Source of the DNA: Bradyrhizobium manausense | GTDB lineage: Bacteria; Pseudomonadota; Alphaproteobacteria; Rhizobiales; Xanthobacteraceae | NCBI RefSeq assembly: GCF_018131105.1 | Contig: NZ_JAFCJI010000003.1 | Coordinates: 186,001-250,000 of the forward strand | DNA length: 64,000 nucleotides | Direction of reading: 5' to 3' | Part shown: positions 18,491 to 26,537 of the stretch, piece by piece | Position numbering within the stretch: the first letter of the stretch is position 1 | Layout: every line of letters begins with the position of its first letter | Notes under the pieces: model-generated | The model's database searches: none | What the model was told of the DNA's origin: nothing | Seen by the model: only the letters and a program-made list of their open reading frames with translations | Made by a program: the position numbers and the translations under genes

Positions 18491-19192
18491 ATGACCCAAG
18501 CCTTCGCCCCCCGCCCCCTGGCCATTGCGCCTTCGATCCTGGCCTCGGATTTCTCCAGGCTCGGCGAGGAGGTCCGCGCGGTGGATGCGGCCGGCGCCGA
18601 CTGGATCCATCTCGACGTGATGGACGGGCACTTCGTGCCCAACATCTCCTACGGCCCCGACGTCATCAAGGCGATGCGCCCGCACACCAAGAAGGTGTTC
18701 GACGCTCATCTGATGATCTCGCCTTGCGACCCCTATCTCGAGGCCTTCGCCAAGGCCGGCTGCGACCACATCACCGTGCATGCCGAGGCAGGTCCGCATC
18801 TGCACCGCTCGCTCCAGGCGATCCGCGCGCTCGGCAAGAAAGCCGGCGTCTCGCTCAATCCGGGTACGCCGATCAGCGTGCTCGAATATGTGCTCGATCT
18901 GGTCGACCTCGTGCTGGTGATGTCGGTCAATCCGGGCTTCGGCGGCCAGGCGTTCATCCCCTCTGCGATCGGCAAGATCCGCGACATCCGCGCGATGACG
19001 GCGGGCCGGCCGATCGACATCGAGGTCGACGGCGGCGTCGGCCCCGACGTCGCGGGAGCGCTCGCCGCCGCCGGCGCCAATGCCTTCGTCGCCGGCACCT
19101 CCGTGTTCAAAGGCGGCACGCAGGACGCCTACAAGACCAACATCGCGGCGATCCGCAACGCGGCCGCGAGCGCGCGCGGCGAAGCGATCTGA
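18491..19192 (+). CDS. rpe: Ribulose-phosphate 3-epimerase
   Basis: A 233-residue TIM-barrel enzyme interconverting ribulose-5-phosphate and xylulose-5-phosphate. Family signatures are IAPSILASDFSRLGEEV at the start, HLDVMDGHFVPN (metal His/Asp), HLMI, MSVNPGFGGQAFI, and DGGVGPDVAGALAAAGANAFVAGT at the end. The ATG at 18491 gives normal family length. An upstream in-frame ATG at 18443 would add 16 residues not typical of the family. Confidence 0.95.
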   Translation: MTQAFAPRPLAIAPSILASDFSRLGEEVRAVDAAGADWIHLDVMDGHFVPNISYGPDVIKAMRPHTKKVFDAHLMISPCDPYLEAFAKAGCDHITVHAEAGPHLHRSLQAIRALGKKAGVSLNPGTPISVLEYVLDLVDLVLVMSVNPGFGGQAFIPSAIGKIRDIRAMTAGRPIDIEVDGGVGPDVAGALAAAGANAFVAGTSVFKGGTQDAYKTNIAAIRNAAASARGEAI

Positions 19193-19353
19193 GCCACCAC
19201 ACTGTCACCTCGACACGACGGCAAGTACGACTGTTCTTGCCGCGTCGCAGCGCGCAATAGTTAAAATTGCAACCTCATTCCGTACTCCTCCGGACTTCCC
19301 TGATTCGCGCAAATCACTGCTAGTGATTCTTGCCTGTTTCGCGGGAGCACATC

Positions 19354-19488
19354 ATGACGACGACCCTGGTTTGGACTGGCGTGGCGTTGTGGCTTGGTTT
19401 TTGTGCGTTTGTTGTGTTTGGCCCGTCGGCCGGACCAGTGCAGGTCCCGGCACGCTCGGCCAGTAACCTGCGTCGCAGCCGGATCTGA
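19354..19488 (+). CDS. Small single-TM protein, 44 aa
   Basis: A short frame (MTTTLVWTGVALWLGFCAFV...) encodes one hydrophobic helix at residues 4-23 and a basic Arg-rich C-terminus (NLRRSRI). GGGAG is placed 6 bp before the ATG. It is too short for most gene finders. Function unknown. The Shine-Dalgarno sequence and hydrophobic profile are the only support. Confidence 0.5.
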   Translation: MTTTLVWTGVALWLGFCAFVVFGPSAGPVQVPARSASNLRRSRI

Positions 19489-19492
19489 CACC

Positions 19493-19672
19493 GTGCAATT
19501 CGCGCTCGTGAAGCGTCAGCCGAAACGCAGGTGTCGCATCCCGCGACGTCCGCATCCGAACCTCGACTATTTCTTCGGTCGGCTCGAACGCTCCGAAGGC
19601 GAGATGCGCGATGAACCGGGCGCCGAGACGACGGATCTCGACACCTCATTCCGGTCACCACACCGGCATTGA
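19493..19672 (+). CDS. Possible small basic protein, 59 aa
   Basis: A GTG-initiated frame 4 bp after the preceding small gene encodes an Arg/Pro-rich N-terminal half and an acidic C-terminal half. No clear Shine-Dalgarno sequence and no recognisable motif were found. It is listed because the close spacing to the 19354 gene could mean translational coupling. It may equally be non-coding. Confidence 0.25.
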   Translation: MQFALVKRQPKRRCRIPRRPHPNLDYFFGRLERSEGEMRDEPGAETTDLDTSFRSPHRH

Positions 19673-19696
19673 AATTCTGAATTGGACTCTGAACTG

Positions 19697-19888
19697 ATGA
19701 AACCGCACTGCCCGAACTGCCTGAAGGAAATGACCAAAGCGTCAGCGTCGCGTAACCTCTTCAACTGCGAGCCCTGCCGCGAGATCATTCAATACTTCGG
19801 CGGCAGTCCGGATCACGGTGAGCCCGGCCCGCAGTTCTCCTGGCCGATCCGCCGCAAGCGCGTCGTCCACACCGCGCACGCGGCCTGA
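19697..19888 (+). CDS. Small zinc-ribbon-like protein, 63 aa
   Basis: A short protein with two Cys pairs, CPNC (residues 5-8) and CEPC (about 25-28), spaced as a rudimentary zinc ribbon. A Pro-rich middle and a basic tail (IRRKRVVH) follow. The ATG at 19697 (MKPHCPNC) is chosen over an in-frame TTG five codons upstream. It may bind zinc and contact nucleic acid or protein, but no family could be named. It is convergent with the kinase gene, whose stop is 7 bp away. Confidence 0.6.
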   Translation: MKPHCPNCLKEMTKASASRNLFNCEPCREIIQYFGGSPDHGEPGPQFSWPIRRKRVVHTAHAA

Positions 19889-19894
19889 TCTCTC

Positions 19895-21343
19895 CTAGCC
19901 CCATACCACGCCGGCGTCCGGTTTTGCCGCAGCCATCCGCGGCGGCCGCACCACGGTGACGGTGCAGGTCGCCTCGGCAGCCACCTTGGCCGAGACGCTG
20001 CCGAGCCAGGTACGCCTGAACGAATTCTGCCGCGCCCCGATGATGAGATGGTCGACCGAGTTCATCTCGGCGAATTCCAGCAGCGCCGTGGCGGGATCGA
20101 CCGCCTCCAGCACGTGAACCGACAGCCGGCTCTCGTCGAGCTTCAAGGGCATCGCCCAGTGCCGGAGCGCGACGAGACGATCGATGTGCTTGTTGGAACC
20201 CTGCTCATCCAGCGTCTTGTCGACGGCGATGCGATTGAGCTTCAGCACGTTGACACAGGTGAGCCGTGCTGACGGCAAGGTTGCCAGGATGCGTTCCGTG
20301 GTGACCCGCAGCGCCTCGTTCAGCTCCGGCGCCCCCTCCACGGTATCGAGCGCGACCGCGACGATCGGGCTCATCGCCATTTGCGTCGCAAGATCTGATC
20401 TCGCACCCGGCTGCCTGACGTCAGGGTTGAACCGGCGGCGCCAGGCGACACTGAGGGGATCGCGCTTCATCCGCTCCGCGCGCGCTGTGAGCTTGACCTG
20501 GTCCGGATGGGTGAGATCGAAAGCGAGCTGAGCGGCTGTCGGATAACGCCAGTCCGGCTCGATCTCGAGGCATCGCAGCACCACCTCCTGGAGCCAGGGC
20601 GGATAGTCGCTGCGGAGCGCGCGTGGCGGATAAGGGTCGCGCCACAGCCGGCGCCGTATCGCGCGCAGTGTCTCACCCTCGCCGAAGGGACGTTCGCCGG
20701 TGGTGAAGAAATAGAGCAGCACCCCGAGCGAGAACAGATCGCTGCGCGGATCGTCTCGTACCCCGCGAAGCCGTTCCGGCGCCATATACGGCGCGGTACC
20801 GTAAGGCAGGCGGAACTCCGCCTGCAACAGATCGGGCAGATGGTTATGATGCGACAGGCCATAGTCGATCAGCACGGCCTCGCCCAATCCCTTCTCATCA
20901 CCACCGCGGAACATGATGCTGCTCGGCTTGATGTCGTGATGGATCACGTTCTGCCGGTGCAAATCGGCGAGTGCGGTCGCGATCTTCGCGACGAGAAGCC
21001 GCACTTCGTCGTAAGGCAACGGCAGATCGGGCAGCCGCTTGTAGAGCGTGGTCCCTGCAATGCGCTCGATCACGGCATAGGCCTGGTGCGCGAAATCGCC
21101 GGTGCCGTAGCAGTGCGGCACATGGGGGCCTGTCAGCCGGGGCAGGATCATCATCTCCATCTCGAAGGAGACGATTGCCGCCGGGTCCTCGCCCTCCGAG
21201 GCCCGCGGGATCTTCATCAGCAGCAGCGCGTCGATGCCGGCATGCGTGACGGTCCAGAGCGTCGCCATGCCGCCGGCATGAACGCATTCGCCGATGGTGT
21301 AGCCGTCGATCACGGCGCCGGCTTTGACCAGGGGGATCGGCAT
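19895..21343 (-). CDS. Ser/Thr protein kinase fused to a universal stress protein domain
   Basis: 482 residues. An N-terminal Hanks-type kinase (about 12-280) has Lys44 in LLMKIP, the catalytic loop HHDIKPSS (D137, K139), DYG at 160-162, and APE at 188-190. The Mg-binding Asn expected five residues after D137 is Ser142. The C-terminal ~140 residues (about 326-467) form a UspA fold with the nucleotide loop GARQNSFRRTWLGSVS. There is no transmembrane segment. It starts 6 bp after the phosphoesterase stop, so it is the last gene of a five-gene minus-strand run. It probably phosphorylates a partner encoded nearby. Target and signal are unknown. Confidence 0.88.
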   Translation of the reverse strand: MPIPLVKAGAVIDGYTIGECVHAGGMATLWTVTHAGIDALLLMKIPRASEGEDPAAIVSFEMEMMILPRLTGPHVPHCYGTGDFAHQAYAVIERIAGTTLYKRLPDLPLPYDEVRLLVAKIATALADLHRQNVIHHDIKPSSIMFRGGDEKGLGEAVLIDYGLSHHNHLPDLLQAEFRLPYGTAPYMAPERLRGVRDDPRSDLFSLGVLLYFFTTGERPFGEGETLRAIRRRLWRDPYPPRALRSDYPPWLQEVVLRCLEIEPDWRYPTAAQLAFDLTHPDQVKLTARAERMKRDPLSVAWRRRFNPDVRQPGARSDLATQMAMSPIVAVALDTVEGAPELNEALRVTTERILATLPSARLTCVNVLKLNRIAVDKTLDEQGSNKHIDRLVALRHWAMPLKLDESRLSVHVLEAVDPATALLEFAEMNSVDHLIIGARQNSFRRTWLGSVSAKVAAEATCTVTVVRPPRMAAAKPDAGVVWG

Positions 21344-21349
21344 CGGTCT

Positions 21350-22090
21350 CTAGCGCCCTTCCGACAGCCGGTCGGCGAGCCAATGTGGCAGGCCGTTCTC
21401 GCGGATCCGGTTTGCCGCGCTCGCGACGTCATAGGGCGCGCGGCAGTAAGTGATCTGGCATGAGGCCGTATCGAACAGCACGAAAGCCGCCGACGGATCA
21501 CCGTCACGCGGCTGGCCCACCGCGCCGAGCACGGCCAGCCATTGCCGACCGCGCAGGAGCGGCACGGACACATCGGTCTTGGGCACGAGGCCCGTCATCT
21601 TCGCTGTCACCGACATCGAATAGAGCGCGGGCCGGTGAATGTGGCCGCAAAAGGTCACGTGGGCGGGGGTCGATATCAGGCTCCTGGCAGCGTCGGCGGT
21701 CGAGCGAATGTAGTGCCAGCGCTGGGGATGAGAGGCTTCCGAGTGCACGAACAGACGGTCGCCGTCCTCGACGAGCATCGGCAGTTCGGCAAGAAACCGG
21801 CGCTGCGCGGCGTCGAGCCGCCCGCGCGTCCATTCCATCGCAATCTGCGCCGCGCTGTTCATGGTCTCGGATGAAGAATTCACCGCCTGGTCGTGATTGC
21901 CGCGGATAGCGACGGCGCCCTGGGCGACCAGATCCATTGCAGTATCCACGACCCATTCCGGATCGGCACCATAGCCGACGAAATCGCCGAGCATGACGAA
22001 CCGCTCCGCACCCTTGGCGCGGGCCACCTTCAGGCACGCCTCGAACGCCTGCCGGTTGCCGTGGATATCCGAGAAGACAGCGAAAAGCAC
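21350..22090 (-). CDS. Calcineurin-like metallophosphoesterase
   Basis: 246 residues with the full set of metallophosphoesterase motifs: FSDIHGN (D8, H10), GDFVGYGADP, GNHDQAV and CGHIHRP near residue 160. The fold is that of small predicted phosphodiesterases or protein phosphatases (YfcE/ApaH-like superfamily). It sits 6 bp upstream of the kinase gene, so a kinase/phosphatase pair acting on the same target is plausible. The start is a GTG at 22090 with GGAGG four bases upstream. A perfect inverted repeat abuts that site. Substrate unknown. Confidence 0.85.
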   Translation of the reverse strand: MLFAVFSDIHGNRQAFEACLKVARAKGAERFVMLGDFVGYGADPEWVVDTAMDLVAQGAVAIRGNHDQAVNSSSETMNSAAQIAMEWTRGRLDAAQRRFLAELPMLVEDGDRLFVHSEASHPQRWHYIRSTADAARSLISTPAHVTFCGHIHRPALYSMSVTAKMTGLVPKTDVSVPLLRGRQWLAVLGAVGQPRDGDPSAAFVLFDTASCQITYCRAPYDVASAANRIRENGLPHWLADRLSEGR

Positions 22091-22100
22091 ACACCCTCCA

Positions 22101-22142
22101 CCCTCAAATTCCTATTGGACGCCGATAAAGCCAATTTGAGGG
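22101..22142. promoter_or_regulatory. Perfect 10-bp inverted repeat before the phosphoesterase start
   Basis: CCCTCAAATT (22101-22110) and AATTTGAGGG (22133-22142) are exact reverse complements with a 22-base spacer. On the minus strand the element ends 10 bp before the GTG of the phosphoesterase and abuts its GGAGG site. It lies in the only sizeable gap (118 bp) of the five-gene run. It could be an operator, an internal promoter element or an RNA hairpin tuning translation. Confidence 0.55.
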
Positions 22143-22208
22143 AGGTCAACAAGATGCGCCAGCGCGGGGCGGTTTACCAGCGCCACACGGGATACGATGG
22201 TGAAGGGC

Positions 22209-22814
22209 CTATTGCTCGTCCTTGGGCGGCATCCGGGGCGGTGGCAGCGGCGTGAAGACTGCGCCCTGCGCGCCGGCCGGCGGGGCATTGAACTCCCCGG
22301 TCGAGGAATCGCCGCCGCTGGTCTCGAGGATGACCTTGGGCGTCACATATTCCCGGACCATGTCGATCAGACTGCCCTCGCCACCGCCGAAATCCGCCGC
22401 GCGCCCGCCTTGCGGATGGCCTGCCGCGATCTCGTTCTCGGCCGCATGGGTCTTGTCGGCCAGGGTGTCGTTGTACGGGACGCGGAAGGCGCGCGGGATG
22501 CCGCTCGGACGATGATCCTCGTCGAGTTCTTCGACCCAGAGATAGATCGAGCCTGGATCGCCCTCCAGCGAATGCGGCTCGACGATCCGCGCCTTGAGCA
22601 GCTTGAAGGCGGTGGGCAGCCGGTCGGTGCTGGCCCAGCCCAGCAGCCCGCGCATCTCGGTGAAGCTGACGACATAGAAGGCACTGGTCACGACCACCGC
22701 GACCGCCTTCAGCGACCAGTGCAGCCGTGCATAGACCAGCACGACCAGCAACAGCGCACCGATCACGGCATAGGCGATCGACAAAGTGAGGATGACCGTC
22801 TGCAGATTAATCAC
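22209..22814 (-). CDS. Hypothetical two-TM protein of the proton-channel operon
   Basis: 201 residues, not recognised. Two hydrophobic segments occupy residues ~7-28 and ~35-51. A polar domain of about 100 residues follows (IYLWVEELDEDHRPSGIPR near 90-110). The last 60 residues are rich in Gly, Pro and Ser with a disordered look. The start overlaps the preceding gene by 8 bp, which argues for coupled translation. It is the third gene of the run and probably a membrane partner of the ExbB-like channel. No enzyme motif seen. Confidence 0.7.
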   Translation of the reverse strand: MINLQTVILTLSIAYAVIGALLLVVLVYARLHWSLKAVAVVVTSAFYVVSFTEMRGLLGWASTDRLPTAFKLLKARIVEPHSLEGDPGSIYLWVEELDEDHRPSGIPRAFRVPYNDTLADKTHAAENEIAAGHPQGGRAADFGGGEGSLIDMVREYVTPKVILETSGGDSSTGEFNAPPAGAQGAVFTPLPPPRMPPKDEQ

Positions 22815-23493
22815 GGCGGATCCTCTTTACGTTCGCGCTCACACCGGTGCTCGGGTCGAGATCAGCCCCGTTGCGCCACTTGCTGCGGAACGTCTCCATC
22901 AGCGATTTCGGCCGCTGGCTCACGTCGATGACCTTGCCCTCGGCGTCGAGCCGGAACCTCACCGCGGTCTTCTCGTCGCCGGTGTGGTCGAGCGTGAACT
23001 TGTTGTCGAAGACCACCTGCGCGGTCGGATTCAGCTTCTGCACCTTCACATTGGCGGTCACGGGCTCGCCGGTCGTTGCGACGAAATGCGAGACGTTGAC
23101 GGTGTATTCGCCGGGGACAATGCCGCGCAGCGTCACGATCTCCTCGCGGATGGGCGAAGCGATCTTCTTTCCGGCGACCATGATGAAGTCGTTGGCCCCG
23201 CCCCGGTCGTCGCGATCGAGCGTGAGGAAGCCGGCCTCGCGATGGCGATACCAGGCGATGTTGCCGGCGGGATCCTGCACGAACAGGTCGAGATCATCAG
23301 GATGGTTGTCCGGCCAGTCCAGCGTGATCATGAACTCGGCCTTGGAGTCGATCTTGCCCTCCTTGGCATCGGGGGAGACCGCGAGCAGCGCGAGGAAGAA
23401 CAGGAAGGCGACCACCTGGAGCGCCTTGAACAGCATCACACCCAGCGGATCGAACGACTCCTCGCGCGGATAGAGACCGAAATCGTCCATCAT
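22807..23493 (-). CDS. Single-TM periplasmic-domain protein, putative partner of an ExbB-like channel
   Basis: 228 residues. A short cytoplasmic N-terminus is followed by one membrane helix (about 17-40) and a ~185-residue periplasmic domain. Asp15 (in SFDPLGVM) stands at the membrane entry, as the functional Asp does in ExbD, TolR and MotB. The periplasmic part opens with DDLDLFVQDPAGN, resembling the DLDLHV-type beta-sandwich of DUF2135-like proteins. It does not resemble OmpA/MotB peptidoglycan-binding domains. ATGA overlap with the ExbB-like gene supports a stoichiometric complex. Function is inferred from topology and context only. Confidence 0.72.
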   Translation of the reverse strand: MMDDFGLYPREESFDPLGVMLFKALQVVAFLFFLALLAVSPDAKEGKIDSKAEFMITLDWPDNHPDDLDLFVQDPAGNIAWYRHREAGFLTLDRDDRGGANDFIMVAGKKIASPIREEIVTLRGIVPGEYTVNVSHFVATTGEPVTANVKVQKLNPTAQVVFDNKFTLDHTGDEKTAVRFRLDAEGKVIDVSQRPKSLMETFRSKWRNGADLDPSTGVSANVKRIRRD

Positions 23494-24275
23494 GACGGCG
23501 TTCCAGCGCCCTTATTTCCAGCGCCGTGGCGCTCGAGAACCGGCGTCACGTAGGTCTCGGTCAACACCACCGCGTCCGAGAACACCCGCTGGGTCGCGGC
23601 GTCGAGCATGTAGTACTGGATGCGGACTAGTATGGAGCCGACAAGGCCCGCCAGCGTCGTGTACATCGCGACCGCCATGCCGTCGCTCATCAATCCCATC
23701 GAGGAGCGCATCGCGACCTTGTCGGCGGCATCCAGCCCCGCGATCGGCGCCAGCATGATGATGAAGCCGACGATGGTGCCGAGCAGGCCGAGCTTCATCA
23801 GCGTGTCGGAGACGAACGCACCGAACCCGTTGGAGCCGCGCAGGCGGTCGGCGAGCGTCCGCAGCAGCAGCGTCTGGTCGACCGGGCGATAGTCCTGTGC
23901 CGCGGCTTTCGTCACGAGACTGTCGATATGATCGCGCACCAGGCCGCGCGGCAGCGCGGACGTGCTCGCATCGAGCGCTCTGCTGCCGTCGGGAGCCGCC
24001 AGCACCGCGCGGCAGCGCCGTGCAGCCGCGCCCTCACGCGCGATCGCCCGTGTGCGCAGGAAGCAATGACCGCAGGTCAGGATATAGAGAACCGCGATGA
24101 CGCTCGAAATGTAGGTCCGATCCGAGGTGAGCATCAGGTGGATCAGGCCGAAGCGCCACAGCAGCACGACCGCGAAGATCGACAGCCCGGTAAAAATCAT
24201 CCAGAACAGCAGCGCGCTGCGCTCGGAGGGGTCGGTCGCAGTGTTCGCGATCGGTCCAATCGTCATCGAACTCAT
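23490..24275 (-). CDS. MotA/TolQ/ExbB-like proton channel protein
   Basis: 261 residues with about four membrane segments (near 21-43, 54-72, 143-165 and 187-210). The conserved core GLLGTIVGFIIML and SDGMAVAMYTTLAGLVGS matches the two pore-lining helices of the MotA/TolQ/ExbB family. Members form inner-membrane pentamers that couple proton flow to movement of a single-TM partner. The first gene of the run starts at 24275 with GGAG 9 bp upstream. Neither tonB/tolA nor motB is adjacent. The partner is probably the overlapping 228-residue protein. Confidence 0.85.
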   Translation of the reverse strand: MSSMTIGPIANTATDPSERSALLFWMIFTGLSIFAVVLLWRFGLIHLMLTSDRTYISSVIAVLYILTCGHCFLRTRAIAREGAAARRCRAVLAAPDGSRALDASTSALPRGLVRDHIDSLVTKAAAQDYRPVDQTLLLRTLADRLRGSNGFGAFVSDTLMKLGLLGTIVGFIIMLAPIAGLDAADKVAMRSSMGLMSDGMAVAMYTTLAGLVGSILVRIQYYMLDAATQRVFSDAVVLTETYVTPVLERHGAGNKGAGTPS

Positions 24276-24456
24276 GCTGCACTGCTCCTGACCTGCGATT
24301 CCACCCCGATTAGATCAAAGCCGCCGTTTCCGGTCCAAAGACCCATGCCCAATCCGGCTTGGGAAATTTGCCCGAACTGCAATCCTGCCGTGCCTTGCAA
24401 TTGGCAAGGCGCGGCGGCGTTGTTAGGCTGAGCTTACCAAACTTTGGGGTGATCGC

Positions 24457-25824
24457 ATGCGCCTCGTGCTTCAGCTTGTCGCCCGCCTGCTTCTCATTGT
24501 GGCGCTGTGCCTTGGCGCAGCAACCATATGGGCCACGTTCGATGCCTATCGCAGCGTCGACCGCGCGACTGCGGCGTCCGCGCAACGGGTCGCGCAGGCC
24601 CTTCAGGGCCTTTACTGGCACGAACTCTTGCTGCGCAGCAGCAGGATGCGCGAGCATCTCGTACCGGTTCCGGAGTGGCGCACGCTGGAGACGATGAAAC
24701 TGATCTCGCCCGGCGTCTGTGTCGAGTTCCAGCCCGCGACCGCGTTCGAGAAGCCGCTGTGCGGCCAGAGCCAGGGGATCGGCCGAACGCCGCCACGCTG
24801 GTTCGCGGCCATCGTTCCGATCTTCCTCGGCAGTCATGCCGAGGCGGTACGGCCCGTCAGCCCCCGCGCCGCAGCCGCCGGAACGGTCGTTGCGACGCCG
24901 GATCAAGCAGCCTCGATCTCGCTTGCCTGGGAATATATCCTCAACGTGATCGACGTCGCGCTGCTGATGGCGGCGGCGATCGCCCTGCTCGCCTCGCTCG
25001 CGATCGCCCACACGCTGGCGCCGGCGCAGGCCATCGTGCTTGCCCTGCAGCGGATGGCGCGCGGCCAGTATCGCACCAGGCTGCCGCGCTTCCGCTCGAT
25101 GGAGCTCGCGATGATCGGGGGCGCCGTCGGTGCGCTCGGCGGCCGGCTTGAAGAGGCCACCGAACAGCGCGCGGCGCTGACGCGGCGCCTGATCGAGATC
25201 CGCGACGACGAGCGCCGTGCGCTCGCCCGCGAGCTCCACGACGAGTTCGGACAAAATCTCTCGGCCATCCTGGCTTTCGCCAACACGATCGAGATGGCGA
25301 GCACGCAGCAGAAGGACGGCGGCACCGCGCAGGATGCGCGCATGATCTCGCAGGCCACGCACCATCTGATGGCGTCGCTGCGCGATGCGCTCAAGCGCCT
25401 GCGCAATCCCCTGCCCGAGGAGCTCGGGCTCGAGGCCAGCCTCGTCAACCTCGTCGATAGCTGGCGCTCGCAGAGCGCAACGCAGCCGACCATCCAGCTC
25501 GACCTCAAAGGCGATCTCACCGACATCAGCGGCCCCGCCGCCACCACCGCCTATCGGGTCGCCCAGGAATGCCTGACCAACGCGCTGCGCCACGGTGCGG
25601 CGCGCGAGATCTCGTTGCACGTCGAGCGGTGCGCCGGCGAGGACGACGCACTGCTGATCCGCGTCGAGGACGATGGCGGCGGCGATGCGGCGCGCGTGGC
25701 GCGCTCGGCCGGCTTCGGCCTCACCGGCATCCGCGAGCGCGTGACCGCAGCCGGCGGCTCGCTGTCGATCCTGCCCGCGCGGCGTGGGCTGAGCGTCGCC
25801 GCGACGATCCCTCTCGCTGCGTGA
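24457..25824 (+). CDS. Membrane sensor histidine kinase, NarX/HisKA_3 type
   Basis: 455 residues. A membrane helix at about 7-27, a periplasmic sensor region of ~130 residues, a second helix at about 163-190, and a HAMP linker precede a HisKA_3 domain. The phospho-His is H261 in ARELHDEFGQNLS. The HATPase_c region shows RVAQECLTNALRHG, RVEDDGGGD and GFGLTGIRERVTAAGG. It is followed 7 bp later by a LuxR-type regulator, its cognate partner. It is divergent from the proton-channel run across 181 bp. The signal is unknown. Confidence 0.92.
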   Translation: MRLVLQLVARLLLIVALCLGAATIWATFDAYRSVDRATAASAQRVAQALQGLYWHELLLRSSRMREHLVPVPEWRTLETMKLISPGVCVEFQPATAFEKPLCGQSQGIGRTPPRWFAAIVPIFLGSHAEAVRPVSPRAAAAGTVVATPDQAASISLAWEYILNVIDVALLMAAAIALLASLAIAHTLAPAQAIVLALQRMARGQYRTRLPRFRSMELAMIGGAVGALGGRLEEATEQRAALTRRLIEIRDDERRALARELHDEFGQNLSAILAFANTIEMASTQQKDGGTAQDARMISQATHHLMASLRDALKRLRNPLPEELGLEASLVNLVDSWRSQSATQPTIQLDLKGDLTDISGPAATTAYRVAQECLTNALRHGAAREISLHVERCAGEDDALLIRVEDDGGGDAARVARSAGFGLTGIRERVTAAGGSLSILPARRGLSVAATIPLAA

Positions 25825-25831
25825 GGCCGCC

Positions 25832-26482
25832 ATGAGCGATGTCGCAGCAACAGGCATCTCGGTGCTGCTGGTCGACGATCACCCGATCGTCCGCCAGGGC
25901 TACCGACGCGTGCTGGAGAGCCAGGGCGATCTCCACGTCGTGGCGGAAGCCGACAACGCCGCTGATGCGTACTCCGCCTTCAAGGCGCATGACCCCGACG
26001 TGATCGTGATGGACATCTCGATGCCCGGCGCCAGCGGGCTCGAGGCGATCCGCAACATCCGCGCGCGCAATCCGCGGGCCCGTGTCCTTGTGTTCACCAT
26101 GCACAATGAGGCGGTGCTGGTGAAAGCCGCCTTCAATGCAGGCGCCTCCGGCTTCGTCACCAAGAGCAGCGCGCCCTCTGCCGTCGTGAACGCGATCCGC
26201 GGCGTCGCGCGTGGCGAGCGCGCCATGAGCGACGACATCGCGCATGTGCTGGCCGACGACAGCCTGTCGGCAGGCTCGGCGCTGGATCAATTAGGCGAGC
26301 GCGAGATCGAGATCCTGCGCCAATTCGCCGGCGGCGCCACCACCGAAGAGATCGCGGCGCATCTCAATCTCAGCGTCAAGACGGTCCAGAACTATCACTA
26401 CCTGATCAAGACGAAGACCGGCGCGCGGACGGACGCTCAACTGGTGAGGTTGGCTGCGGGGTGCGGGCTGACCAGGATCTAG
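25832..26482 (+). CDS. NarL/LuxR-family response regulator
   Basis: 216 residues: a receiver domain (acidic pair in LLVDDHPIV, acceptor D61 in VIVMDISMPG, Lys in VTKSSAPS) and a C-terminal LuxR helix-turn-helix (LGEREIEILRQFAGGATTEEIAAHL). It is the output partner of the kinase encoded immediately upstream. An exact 8-bp inverted repeat lies 56 bp after its stop, ahead of the next gene, and is a candidate binding site. It could also control the divergent proton-channel run. Confidence 0.93.
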   Translation: MSDVAATGISVLLVDDHPIVRQGYRRVLESQGDLHVVAEADNAADAYSAFKAHDPDVIVMDISMPGASGLEAIRNIRARNPRARVLVFTMHNEAVLVKAAFNAGASGFVTKSSAPSAVVNAIRGVARGERAMSDDIAHVLADDSLSAGSALDQLGEREIEILRQFAGGATTEEIAAHLNLSVKTVQNYHYLIKTKTGARTDAQLVRLAAGCGLTRI

Positions 26483-26537
26483 CAGCAGGACTGCCGCACT
26501 GACTGGCATGACATGAAATTTCTCAATCTGCCGAGCG

